A stretch of 64,000 nucleotides of DNA from UBA1926 sp036732005 (lineage in GTDB: Bacteria > Planctomycetota > Phycisphaerae > Phycisphaerales > UBA1924). Below are positions 8,331-16,899 of the stretch, one piece after another (positions within the stretch are counted from its first letter, which is position 1; every line of letters starts with the position of its first letter). Below the pieces are notes generated by a model. The model saw only the letters and a list, made by a program, of their open reading frames with translations, was not told where the DNA came from and searched no databases. The translations under genes and the position numbers were made by a program. The stretch is taken from NCBI GenBank assembly GCA_036732005.1, contig DAINDF010000004.1:124001-188000 (forward strand), written 5' to 3'.

Positions 8331-9946
8331 ACCGATCCCTGCTCTGCCTGGCTCTGCTCACACCCCTCACGCTGTACGGCCTCGTCACGCAGGCCGCGGA
8401 ACAGCCCGAGAAGCCCGCCGCGCCGGCCTCCGGCGATCAACCGGCCGCTTCCGCCGCATCGGCGACGACGATCAACTTCGACAAGGAGAGCGCGGGCAAT
8501 CTCCCGCCGGGTTGGAATGCCGAGGGTACCAACCAGAGAGGCCCGGTCTCGACCTGGCAGGTCGTCAAGGACGACAAGGCCCCCAGCAGCCCCAACATCC
8601 TCGGGCTTACGAGCGTCAACCACGATTCCGGCGGCACCTACAACGTCTGCTGGACCGACACCGTGAAGTTCACCGACGGGGTCATCGAGGTCAAGGTGCG
8701 CGCCAACTCGGGGAACGAAGACCAGGGTGGCGGCCCGATCTGGCGCGTCAAGGACAAGGACAACTACCTCATCGCGAGGTACAACCCGCTCGAGGAGAAC
8801 TTCCGGCTCTACTACGTCAAGGATGGCAGCCGCAAGCAACTCGCGACGGCCAAGATCGCTCCCGTGATCCCCGCGGGCCAGTGGTTCACCATCCGCGTCG
8901 AACAGAAGGGCAATGCCATCACGTGCTTCCTGAACGGCAAGAAGGAACTCGAGGCCACAGATGACCACATCACCGGCGAGGGCGGCGTGGGCGTGTGGAC
9001 CAAGGCCGATGCGGCCACGTCGTTCGACGATCTGAAGATTGAGCCAGTCTCCAGCACGTCGGGCGAGAATGAGCCGCTGCCCCTCGACGGGGCCGCGATC
9101 GAGTCCATCACCGGCCTGAAGGGTACGTTGTACGAGAATGAGCCGGGCGCGCCGGTGTTCAAGGTCACGCAGGGGCGCACCGACGTGGCGATCACGGTCG
9201 AAGGGCGGACGATGGAGCCGTTCATGGGGTTCACCTCGTGGGCGGCGTTCCGCTCAGGCGAGAAGGCCTCGGCCATGATGGCGGGCGATCTCGTCCTGTT
9301 CCAGGACGAGGTCTCGCCGGTGATGGACGCGCTGTTCGCCAGCGGCTGCACGGTTACGGCCCTCCACAACCACTTCTTCTTCGACGAGCCGAAGGTCTAC
9401 TTCATGCACATCGGGGGCGAGGGCAAGACCGAGGACCTCTCCCGCGGCGTGCGCGCGGCGCTCGACGCCGTGAAGGCCGTGCGGGCGGCCAGGCCCGACC
9501 CGAAGACCTCCACGGGATTTGGCGGCGGCGACGTGCCGACCACCAATAGCATCACGCCCGCACCGCTCGATGCGATTCTCTTCCCAGATGGCAAGGCGAA
9601 GGGCGCGGTCCAGAACGGCATGTACAAGGCGACCATCGGCCGCACCGTCCAGATGTCCTGCGGCTGCACCGTGGGCAACCAGATGGGGATCAACACCTGG
9701 GCGGGCTTCTGCGGCACGGACGAGTCGGCGGCCGTCGCTGGCGACTTCATCACGTTCGAGGGTGAACTCCAGCCGGTGCTCCGCGCCCTCCGCAAGGCCG
9801 GCATCCACGTCGTCACGATCCACAACCACATGGAGGGCGAGGACCCCACGAGCATCTTCCTGCACTACTGGGGCAAGGGCCGCGCCGAAGACCTGGCGCG
9901 CGGGGTGAAGTCGGCGCTTGAGGCGCAGGCCGCAGTCGCGCGGTGA
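8327..9946 (+). CDS. exported DUF1259 (LppY/LpqO-like) protein with LamG-like N-terminal domain
   Basis: This 539-residue protein begins with a signal peptide (residues 1-24, MNRSLLCLALLTPLTLYGLV) and so acts outside the cytoplasm. Residues of about 50-240 look like a concanavalin/LamG-type beta sandwich of the DUF1080 kind. Two DUF1259 units follow: the first at about 280-390 with an ALHNHFF segment, the second at about 430-535 with a TIHNHMEG segment. DUF1259 proteins are, from memory, frequent neighbours of chromate-resistance genes; no reaction is known. The conserved HNH triplets could bind metal, but that is inference. It overlaps the kinase stop by 4 bases and so belongs to the operon. 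Confidence 0.8.
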   Translation: MNRSLLCLALLTPLTLYGLVTQAAEQPEKPAAPASGDQPAASAASATTINFDKESAGNLPPGWNAEGTNQRGPVSTWQVVKDDKAPSSPNILGLTSVNHDSGGTYNVCWTDTVKFTDGVIEVKVRANSGNEDQGGGPIWRVKDKDNYLIARYNPLEENFRLYYVKDGSRKQLATAKIAPVIPAGQWFTIRVEQKGNAITCFLNGKKELEATDDHITGEGGVGVWTKADAATSFDDLKIEPVSSTSGENEPLPLDGAAIESITGLKGTLYENEPGAPVFKVTQGRTDVAITVEGRTMEPFMGFTSWAAFRSGEKASAMMAGDLVLFQDEVSPVMDALFASGCTVTALHNHFFFDEPKVYFMHIGGEGKTEDLSRGVRAALDAVKAVRAARPDPKTSTGFGGGDVPTTNSITPAPLDAILFPDGKAKGAVQNGMYKATIGRTVQMSCGCTVGNQMGINTWAGFCGTDESAAVAGDFITFEGELQPVLRALRKAGIHVVTIHNHMEGEDPTSIFLHYWGKGRAEDLARGVKSALEAQAAVAR

Positions 9947-10012
9947 TTACAAGGTCATGCGGGCCGGCTGTGCTCCTTCCGGCAGGTTCCACCCCATTGG
10001 AGATTCAGACTC

Positions 10013-11044
10013 ATGAAACTCGCAGCGTTCTTGATTGTTCTGGCCGTATCGCTCATCACGACGCCGGGCGCGGCTCCCGGCCAGCCCGGCTTCGGCGAGC
10101 GCGCCATCCGCGCCTATGTGTGCAACTTCGGCGGAGACGGCGTTTCCGTGATCGACCCGGCCGCGGGCGCGTTGGTGGCGCACGTGAAGACCGGCGCGAA
10201 GCCGCACGGCGTCGGCATCGGGCCGTCCGGGCGGGAAGTCTACGTCACCAACGAGGGCGACGGCACGCTCAGCTTCATCGACGCGGCGAGCAGCACCGTC
10301 ACGCACACCCTGCCTGTCGGCAAGTCGCCCCACCAGCTCGCGGTATCGGTCGATGGTAAGCACATCTTCGTTCCGCTGAACAGCGATAACGCGGTCGCCG
10401 TCGTGGACGCGGCGGCGCGGAACGTCATCAAGACCGTCCCCGTCGGCCGAGCGCCCCACATCGTCGAGCCCTCAGCCGACGGCACGCGGCTGTTCGTCAC
10501 CTGCGAGGGCGACATGAAGGTCGTCGAGATGGATGCCAAGACCTTCGAGGTCGCCGGGGAGATCCCCATCTACGGCGTGCCGCGCGTGCCGGCGCTCTCC
10601 GCCGACGGGAAAACGCTGTACCAGAGCATCCGGTGGCTCAACGGAGCGCTGGTCATCGACACCGCCAAGCGCAAGGCGGTCAACCGGGTCGCGCTCGGGG
10701 AGGTGAAGTTCGCGGAGGACGGCAAGGATGCGCACGGCTTGGCCCTGACGGCCGACGGTGCCGCGCTGTGGATCACCACGCAGACGACCGACACGGTCAC
10801 CATCGTGAGCACCTCAGACCTATCGATCGCCGGGACGATCGCCGTCGGGCGCGACCCCAACTGGATCGCTTTCACGCCCCCCGACCACAGTCGGCCCCTG
10901 GCCGTCGTCAGCAACACGGGCTCGAACGACGCGACGATCATCGACGCCGAATCCCGGAAGGTCGCGGCGACGATCAAGGTCGGGCCATCGCCCAAGCGGC
11001 TGGCCGTGGGGTGGGTGGAAGCAGTCCAGAGCGAGGCCAAGTGA
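10013..11044 (+). CDS. YncE-like beta-propeller protein (YVTN repeats)
   Basis: This 343-residue exported protein has a signal peptide (residues 1-23) and then a seven-bladed propeller built from YVTN-type repeats. Repeated phrases such as AYVCNFGGDGVSVID, VYVTNEGDGTLSFID and VVSNTGSNDATIID are visible at roughly 42-residue spacing. Such proteins bind ligands or surfaces and have no general enzymatic role. It follows the DUF1259 gene by 66 bases in the same direction and probably belongs to the same transcription unit. Confidence 0.82.
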   Translation: MKLAAFLIVLAVSLITTPGAAPGQPGFGERAIRAYVCNFGGDGVSVIDPAAGALVAHVKTGAKPHGVGIGPSGREVYVTNEGDGTLSFIDAASSTVTHTLPVGKSPHQLAVSVDGKHIFVPLNSDNAVAVVDAAARNVIKTVPVGRAPHIVEPSADGTRLFVTCEGDMKVVEMDAKTFEVAGEIPIYGVPRVPALSADGKTLYQSIRWLNGALVIDTAKRKAVNRVALGEVKFAEDGKDAHGLALTADGAALWITTQTTDTVTIVSTSDLSIAGTIAVGRDPNWIAFTPPDHSRPLAVVSNTGSNDATIIDAESRKVAATIKVGPSPKRLAVGWVEAVQSEAK

Positions 11045-11095
11045 TTGGCACACGCTCCGGAAACCAAGCCCGCAGATGGTGACATCCGGCGACAC

Positions 11096-11869
11096 ATGGA
11101 GCCTGCGCTCGCGCTGCTGGTGCTCTCGGGAGTGGCCGGTCCGGTGTTCGCCGGCCCACCGCTCATCACGGACGACCCGGACACACCCGGCAAGAACCAC
11201 TGGGAGATCAACGTCGCGTACACGCTCGACCTCAGCGCCCGCGTGGGCTCGGACGGGCGCACGTGGGAGCATGGCGCCCCGCTCGTGGACCTGAACTACG
11301 GCTTCCTGGAGAACGACCAGCTCAAGCTCGAGTTCCCGGTGGAAATCCTCGATCCCGCCGGCGGCGAGGGCGCTCGCGCCGGCATTGGAGATGCACTTCT
11401 GGGGTACAAGTTCCGATTCATCGATGAGGAGAGCGCCCCATTCTCGCTCTCGGTGTACCCGCAGGTCGGCATCCCCATCGGGGATGAGGATCGGGGGCTG
11501 GGCACGGGAGACGCCTCGCTGCGTCTCCCGGTGCAGATCGGCCGCCACCTGCTCGACGACAGGCTCTTCCTCTACGCCGATGCGGGGTACGAGGAGCAGT
11601 TCGCGCGGGGCGAATCCGATTCCTGGTTCGGCGGCATCGCGGCCGAGTACGCCCTGACGGACCGCTTCACGCTCTGCGGCGAGGTGCGGTACGAGCACCA
11701 CCTGCGCGGGGAGTCCGGCCCGGGGGACGACTGGCTCTTCAACATCGGGGCAAAGTGGCGGCTCGGCGAATCCGCCACGCTCATGGGCGCGCTCGGCCGG
11801 AGCTTCGATCCTGAGCCCGACAGCGGCTCCAGCCTCCTCGCCTACTTCGGCGTGCAGTTCGCCTTCTGA
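11096..11869 (+). CDS. outer-membrane beta-barrel-like transporter-family protein
   Basis: This predicted 257-residue protein has a signal peptide (MEPALALLVLSGVAGPVFAG). It then has PPLITDDPDTPG, a beginning typical of a family of small outer-membrane barrels annotated as transporters. The rest alternates polar and hydrophobic residues and ends in an aromatic residue (YFGVQFAF), as expected for a barrel. A TTG at 11045 would extend the frame by 17 non-signal-like residues, so the ATG at 11096 was chosen. It closes the regulator-led operon; a substrate cannot be assigned. Confidence 0.7.
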   Translation: MEPALALLVLSGVAGPVFAGPPLITDDPDTPGKNHWEINVAYTLDLSARVGSDGRTWEHGAPLVDLNYGFLENDQLKLEFPVEILDPAGGEGARAGIGDALLGYKFRFIDEESAPFSLSVYPQVGIPIGDEDRGLGTGDASLRLPVQIGRHLLDDRLFLYADAGYEEQFARGESDSWFGGIAAEYALTDRFTLCGEVRYEHHLRGESGPGDDWLFNIGAKWRLGESATLMGALGRSFDPEPDSGSSLLAYFGVQFAF

Positions 11870-11911
11870 CCACGCGCCAGGCCGCGGGCCGCTCGCCGCC
11901 CCGTCGCGCGC

Positions 11912-12637
11912 TTAGCCACTGCACCCTGTCCCCGGCACATACTCTCTCACCCTCGGCACACGGAGGCGCTGGCCCTCGGTCAGCGGCTGGGCCGGATCGG
12001 GGGGCGTCGGGAACGCATCGGCGTTCGCATTGGCGACCCAAGCTGCCTTCGAGGCGTCGCTGTAATGCTCAAACGCGATCGATGCGAGCGTGTCGCCGGA
12101 TCGGACAACGTACCAGTCGAACTGGAGGTCCCTGATGCGCCGTTGGAATCGACTCAGGCGGATCTCCTCGGCGGTCGCGGGCCGAACGCCCTCGGGCAAG
12201 CGGATCAGCATGCCTGCCTGGAGCCGCTCGGGCTTGGTGAACTTGTCGGCGTTGACTTCCAAGAGCTCGCGCCAGCGGTCGGGGGACCCCAGGTGGTCGG
12301 CGGCAAGGTCGATGAGCGTCTCGCCCTTCTTCACGCGCACCGTGGCGCCCGCGGCCTTGGCGCGTTCGAGCTTGGATGGAGCGGCCGGCGCGGGCGATAC
12401 GGACGGCCCGGGCAGAGCGATCGGCTCGGGCTGCGGTGCCGCGTGGACCGGCGTCATGGGCGCCGCCCCCGGGGCCGCGTCTGCAACCGCGGGCCGCTCA
12501 TGTACTGGCGTGGTGTGATCCGGAGCGCGGGTGATCGCCGGCCACGCCCCCATCGCCACAGCAGCGATGACCGCGAATACCGTTAGCACGGTCGCGCGAG
12601 TTGCCAACTGTCTGCCCGACCACCTTGTCCGATTCAT
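11912..12637 (-). CDS. membrane-anchored protein with two LysM domains
   Basis: This 241-residue protein has one N-terminal membrane helix (about residues 12-32), a Pro/Ala-rich linker, and two LysM-type peptidoglycan-binding repeats. The first is VRVKKGETLIDLAADHLGSP and the second contains YVVRSGDTLASIAFEHYSD. It probably attaches to the cell wall or organises envelope components. It is the only minus-strand gene of the metal module and is divergent from the EB_dh-like gene, sharing the region that holds the second CTGACA-N4-TGTCAG box. The internal ATG at 12637 is preferred because it places the membrane helix at the usual distance. Confidence 0.75.
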   Translation of the reverse strand: MNRTRWSGRQLATRATVLTVFAVIAAVAMGAWPAITRAPDHTTPVHERPAVADAAPGAAPMTPVHAAPQPEPIALPGPSVSPAPAAPSKLERAKAAGATVRVKKGETLIDLAADHLGSPDRWRELLEVNADKFTKPERLQAGMLIRLPEGVRPATAEEIRLSRFQRRIRDLQFDWYVVRSGDTLASIAFEHYSDASKAAWVANANADAFPTPPDPAQPLTEGQRLRVPRVREYVPGTGCSG

Positions 12638-12796
12638 CGCTGCACCGTGAGAGGAGCCTACCAACCTCCAGGTCCATCATCGGTCTGTGTCGTCCTCCGC
12701 CTTGATTCCGCCGGGCAAGTCCGATTCGCCCCAGCGGGCTCGCGGTAGAGTGCGAGTGCGCTGAGAGCGATACGGAGAGCCGTAGGGCCAGCTCTC

Positions 12797-12812
12797 CTGA
12801 CAGATTTGTCAG
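12797..12812. promoter_or_regulatory. CTGACA-N4-TGTCAG operator upstream of the chrB-like operon
   Basis: CTGACAGATTTGTCAG is the second copy of the box found at 6161. It lies 83 bases before the EB_dh-like gene start and between two divergent genes, and it is followed by a similar TACAG-CCG stretch. It links the second transcription unit to the two-component system encoded at 6.2-8.3 kb. Confidence 0.7.
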
Positions 12813-12895
12813 AATCCGATCACTACAGCCGAGGCGGCCGGGCCTTTATCGTTCGCGGTCGATGGTCCACGAGAAACCCGTTCAGGAGCACTCGC

Positions 12896-13801
12896 ATGAG
12901 CACCTCCCCGATCCACACCACGGTCGCCCTCTCGCTCATCGCGACCCCGTTCATTGCGGGCCAGCCGCCGAGCGCCGATGCGCCGAAGGCAGAGCAGCCA
13001 CAAGCGAAGTCGGCCCTGGTCTGTGCCCACGTCGAGTCGGCCCCGACGCTCGACGGCAAGTCCGACGACGCCGCCTGGGCCCAAGCCCAGCCGCTCTCCC
13101 TCACCGCGAAGCGCGCGATGGAGCCGAACAAGGGCGCCTCGACGCCGGTGAAGCTGCGGAGCGTCCGCACCGACACGCACATCTACTTCCTCGTTGAGTG
13201 GGACGACGCCACCGAGAGCGTGTCGCACAAGAGCTGGACCTGGAACAAGGATGCCGGCAAGTACAAGGAGGGCAAGGACCGCGAGGACATGTGCGCGCTC
13301 GCCTTCGAGCATACGGGGCCGTTCGTGGCGGACATGCTCGCGGGCGTCGAGGGAGTGTGGGACGTGTGGCACTGGAAGGCGGCCCGCACCAATCCGCAGG
13401 GCTACGCGATGGACAAGACGCACCGCTACAGCAAGTCCAAGCCCGACGGCAAGGCCAACGCGCATGAGTCCACCGACGGCAGCGAGATCTGGATCGCGCG
13501 GCCTGAGGATGCGGGCGACTCCGCGGAGAAGAAACAGCCCGCGCCGACCGAGCACAGGGGCGACACCGTGCCGCAGTTCGTCACCACAACACCCTCGGCC
13601 AGCGCGGCGGACGTGCAGGCCAAGGGCCGCTGGTCGAACGGCCGCTGGACGCTGGAACTCGCACGCCGCCTTGACACGAAGCAGGCCGACGACACGGCCT
13701 TCGACCCGTCCAAGTCGTACCAGATGTCCGTCGCGGTTTTCGACCACACGGGCGACATGGACAAGGCCACCGAGGCCATCACGCTGTCGTTTGGAAAGTG
13801 A
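12896..13801 (+). CDS. exported ethylbenzene-dehydrogenase-like (EB_dh) haem-binding protein
   Basis: This 301-residue protein begins with a signal-like hydrophobic stretch ending near FIAGQPPSADA. The remainder fits the EB_dh/cytochrome c-552 family of periplasmic b-haem-binding beta sandwiches: APTLDGKSDDAAWAQA, then HIYFLVEWDDATES, a Met/His-containing centre (DMLAGVEGVWDVWHWKA) and a closing ELARRLDT strand. Such proteins carry electrons, which would suit a metal-reduction role, though this is inferred from context only. A good AGGAG ribosome site precedes the ATG at 12896; upstream in-frame codons give no signal peptide. It begins the operator-controlled unit with the ChrB-like gene. Confidence 0.72.
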   Translation: MSTSPIHTTVALSLIATPFIAGQPPSADAPKAEQPQAKSALVCAHVESAPTLDGKSDDAAWAQAQPLSLTAKRAMEPNKGASTPVKLRSVRTDTHIYFLVEWDDATESVSHKSWTWNKDAGKYKEGKDREDMCALAFEHTGPFVADMLAGVEGVWDVWHWKAARTNPQGYAMDKTHRYSKSKPDGKANAHESTDGSEIWIARPEDAGDSAEKKQPAPTEHRGDTVPQFVTTTPSASAADVQAKGRWSNGRWTLELARRLDTKQADDTAFDPSKSYQMSVAVFDHTGDMDKATEAITLSFGK

Positions 13802-13831
13802 CCCGCACCTCTTGATCGTCGGAGCCCCGTC

Positions 13832-14290
13832 ATGAAATGGGTAACCCGTCAACGCCCCAAGATCGACCGTGTCGCCTGCCCCTGGCTCATCAAGCGCTTC
13901 GTGGACAAGGAGGCCGAGTTCCTCTTCGCGGCGCCGGACGAGGTCAAGGCGGTGGCTCAGAAGACCGGCGCGATCCCCTACGACGTGGAAGGCGTCGAGT
14001 TGACGCACGACGGCCCACTCTGCTCATTCGACGCCATCATCAAGAAGTACGCCTTGAAGGATCCCGCCCTGACCGAGATGGCGACCATTATCCGGGGCGC
14101 GGACACCGACCGGCACGACCTCCACCCCGCCTGCCCGGGCGTGTACGCGGTTCTGATCGGCCTCTCGGCGACGTACAACGACGACCAAGAGCAGCTCAAG
14201 CACGGGATGGTTGTGTGCGAGGCCCTGCACGCCTGGTGCAGCAAGGTCCGCGGTGAGACCCACACCTGGAACCCACAGCGGAAGGCGTGA
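13832..14290 (+). CDS. ChrB C-terminal-domain chromate resistance protein
   Basis: This 152-residue protein corresponds to the C-terminal domain of ChrB (the chromate resistance exported-protein domain) without the N-terminal regulatory half. Recognisable parts are WVTRQRPKIDRVACPWLIKR at the start, the central DVEGVELTH, and DRHDLHPACPG near residue 95. Full ChrB is about twice as long, so this is the stand-alone short form. The domain is associated with ChrA-dependent chromate resistance and chromate sensing; its biochemical action is not settled. It is 30 bases after the EB_dh-like gene and 3 bases before the ABC binding-protein gene, so it is in an operon. Confidence 0.85.
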   Translation: MKWVTRQRPKIDRVACPWLIKRFVDKEAEFLFAAPDEVKAVAQKTGAIPYDVEGVELTHDGPLCSFDAIIKKYALKDPALTEMATIIRGADTDRHDLHPACPGVYAVLIGLSATYNDDQEQLKHGMVVCEALHAWCSKVRGETHTWNPQRKA

Positions 14291-14293
14291 TCC

Positions 14294-15355
14294 ATGGGGC
14301 CGATTCGCGTGCCATCGTGTCGCCTGAGGCTGCTCTCGCTGTTGGGCGCACTTCTGCTGCTCGCCCTGCCCGCGTGCGAGCGCCCTCCTCGTCCGCCCTC
14401 GCCCGGCGAGGTCGTCGTGTACACGAGTGTGGACGAGGTGTTCGCCCGACCGATCGCCGATGAGTTCGAGCGAGAGACCGGCGTGAGGGTGCGCCTCGTG
14501 CCCGACACCGAGGAGACGAAGAGCACCGGCTTGCTCAACCGGCTCATCGCAGAGAGGCAGCGTCCGGTGGCCGACGTCTTTTGGAGCGGCGATCCGGTGC
14601 GGGCGGCGATCCTCAAACGCCAGGGGGTCAGTGCCGAATATCGCTCCCCGCGGGCCAGTGGCCTGCCGGAGCGGTTCAGCGATCCCGAGGGCCACTGGAC
14701 GGGATTCTCCGCACGCGCCCGGGTGCTGATTGTCAACACCGACCTGGTTCCGGCCGACCAGCGACCGCGTTCGGTCATGGACCTCCTGGACGAGCGATTC
14801 AGGAACAGGGCCTGCATCGCCAACCCGCTGTTCGGCACGACCTCTATGCACGCGGCGGCGATGTTCCAGGTCCTGGGACCCGAACGTGCGGAGGCGTTCT
14901 TCGAGGGTTTCGTCGCCAATGGAGGGCGAATCCTCTCATCCAACGGTGAGGTGCGCCGCCGCGTGGCCGCGGGAGAGTTCGCCGTCGGCATCACGGACAC
15001 GGACGACGTCAACGTCGCGCGGATCGAGGGCAAGCCCGTCGCAGCGGTCTATCCCGACGCCGACGGTGTCGGCACGCTCATCATCCCAAACTGCGCGGTG
15101 CTGATCGCAAACGGCCCGAACCCTGAGAACGCCCGACGGTTCATCGACTACCTGCTCGCTCCCGAGAGTGAACGGCGCCTTGCCGAAAGCGAAGCGGCGC
15201 AGATGCCTGTCCGCGGCGGTGTCGCGGCTCCGGATCACGTCACGCACCTCGACGATCTCACACCGATGGAGGTCGACTACGGCCGGCTCGCTCCGCTCCT
15301 GGAGGAACTCTCCGCCGGGTATCTGAAGCAGTGGGTGGAGCGGAGCCTGCCGTGA
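14294..15355 (+). CDS. iron-type ABC transporter substrate-binding lipoprotein
   Basis: This 353-residue extracellular solute-binding protein belongs to the FbpA/FutA (family 1) group. The N-terminus is a lipoprotein signal ending in LLALPAC, so the mature protein is tethered to the membrane. VVVYTSVDEVFARPIADEFE at residues of about 37-56 is the family opening, and ADVFWSGDP and GTTSMHAAAMF follow. It is translationally coupled to a permease (GTGA overlap) and an ATPase. Homologues bind ferric iron or small anions; here its place between the ChrB-like gene and chrA makes a metal or oxyanion substrate likely, but this is inference. Confidence 0.85.
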   Translation: MGPIRVPSCRLRLLSLLGALLLLALPACERPPRPPSPGEVVVYTSVDEVFARPIADEFERETGVRVRLVPDTEETKSTGLLNRLIAERQRPVADVFWSGDPVRAAILKRQGVSAEYRSPRASGLPERFSDPEGHWTGFSARARVLIVNTDLVPADQRPRSVMDLLDERFRNRACIANPLFGTTSMHAAAMFQVLGPERAEAFFEGFVANGGRILSSNGEVRRRVAAGEFAVGITDTDDVNVARIEGKPVAAVYPDADGVGTLIIPNCAVLIANGPNPENARRFIDYLLAPESERRLAESEAAQMPVRGGVAAPDHVTHLDDLTPMEVDYGRLAPLLEELSAGYLKQWVERSLP

Positions 15356-16899
15356 TCTCCGCATTGGCGCTGGAGCGATCGAGCCCGTGGCGGACGGCCG
15401 GCGTCATGGCATGCTTCCTGCCGGTCGTCATGTTCGCGGCGCCCATGCTATGGCGAGCGGCCATGCGACCCGCCGCCTCACCCATCTCCGTCTCATTCAG
15501 CGACGCCGTCGCAACCAGCATGGCCGCGGCGACGCTCGTCGGCGTCATCGCCTTCATCGTCGGGCTCCCCGCCGGGGTGCTGGCGGGGCTCTATCGCCTG
15601 CCGGGCGGGTCAATCCTCCTGCCACTGATCGCGCTCGCAGCGCTCGTGCCCTCGTTCCTGTGGGCGATCGGATGGTCGTCGCTGTCGCAGCGTCTCGGAC
15701 CGATCGCGATTGATGCGGTCAACAGCCTTGGTGGTGTTGTCCTCGCGCTGCTGTCGGGAGCCGCCCCACTCGTCTTCATCACATCCTTCGTCGCCACCCG
15801 AGGGTTGACCGCATCGCAGGTCGAGGCGGTGCGGCTCGGCGGTGGCGAACGGGCTGTGATGCTGCATGCGTGCCGGCACACGGCGCCCCCCGCGGCCCTG
15901 GGCGCAGCGCTCGCGGCGGTGCTGACGCTCGGCGACCCGGGACCGGGCACCATCCTCGGCCGGCGCACCGCGGCGGCGGACATCCTGACGACCTTCTCCG
16001 CGCAGTACGACTTCGGGCTCGCCGCCCGACAAAGCCTGGTCCTGGCCGCAGTCGCGCTGGCGGTCATGGTCCCGGTGGTCGCTACGGCCGGACCTCGTCT
16101 TGCCGACGCTGTACTCGCCCGCCAACTGCGTCCGGCTCCGCGGTCGGCTTCTCGCAGAGCGGGCCTGGCGGGCGGCGCGATAATCTGCTTCGTCGTGCTC
16201 GTGACCGCCGGGCTCCCGCTCGCGGGCCTGCTGTGGCCCCTGCTGGGCGGAGTCGAGGCCCGTCGGGCGCTCGACGCGCTCGCCCGGACTGGCGGCAGCA
16301 CGCTCATCTACAGCGTCGGCGCGGGCGCCCTAGCCGCTGTGCTCGGCCTGGCATGCGGTGTGCTCACGGGCCGGTCGACGCGCGGGCGGATCATCGTGCT
16401 CGCCGGATCGATCCTCGTGCTCGTCGTGCCTCCCACAATGATCTCGCTGGGCCTGGTCGAGATCGGATCGGCGGCGCCACCGGCGGCCGATGCGCTCCTC
16501 CGAAGTCGGCTGACCGTGTGTCTCGCCCTCGCAGCTCGCCTCTTCCCCATCGCCGCGGTGTTGGGCATGCGGGCGTTCGGCGGCATGGCCCCATCGTGGG
16601 CGCAGGCCGCCGCGGTGCATGGCGTGCCGCTCTCGCGGTACATGCTTCGCGTAGTGGGCCCGTGGCTGGCGCCTCCAGGGATCGCGGCAGGGATGCTCGT
16701 GGCGCTCCTGGCCGCGGCCGATGTCGGCACGGCGCTCCTCCTTCACCCGCCTGGGTACCCATCACTCCCGCTCACCATCTTCACCGTCATGGCCAACGCC
16801 CCGGAGTCGCTCGTGGCCTCGCTCTGTATGGTCTACGTCATCACCGCCACGCTGCTCCTCGGCGTCACGACGGCGTGCCTGAGGAGGCAGGCCCGATGA
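15352..16899 (+). CDS. FbpB-like ABC transporter permease (double length)
   Basis: This 515-residue inner-membrane protein has about 12 hydrophobic segments arranged as two permease halves, as in ferric-iron FbpB/SfuB permeases. Cytoplasmic loops with EAA-like motifs that contact the ATPase are visible around VEAVRLGGGERAVMLHACRH (residues about 155-175) and QAAAVHGVPLSRYMLRVVGP (about 420-440). The GTG at 15352 overlaps the preceding stop (GTGA); an upstream GTG at 15331 lies inside the binding-protein gene and was rejected. It overlaps the ATPase gene by 4 bases. Confidence 0.87.
   Translation: MISALALERSSPWRTAGVMACFLPVVMFAAPMLWRAAMRPAASPISVSFSDAVATSMAAATLVGVIAFIVGLPAGVLAGLYRLPGGSILLPLIALAALVPSFLWAIGWSSLSQRLGPIAIDAVNSLGGVVLALLSGAAPLVFITSFVATRGLTASQVEAVRLGGGERAVMLHACRHTAPPAALGAALAAVLTLGDPGPGTILGRRTAAADILTTFSAQYDFGLAARQSLVLAAVALAVMVPVVATAGPRLADAVLARQLRPAPRSASRRAGLAGGAIICFVVLVTAGLPLAGLLWPLLGGVEARRALDALARTGGSTLIYSVGAGALAAVLGLACGVLTGRSTRGRIIVLAGSILVLVVPPTMISLGLVEIGSAAPPAADALLRSRLTVCLALAARLFPIAAVLGMRAFGGMAPSWAQAAAVHGVPLSRYMLRVVGPWLAPPGIAAGMLVALLAAADVGTALLLHPPGYPSLPLTIFTVMANAPESLVASLCMVYVITATLLLGVTTACLRRQAR

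Noticed and set aside
16330..16746. His/Arg-rich minus-strand frames opposite the ABC permease
   Set aside because: Unusual His-rich composition drew attention as a possible metal-binding protein, but it is explained by antisense reading of a membrane-protein gene.
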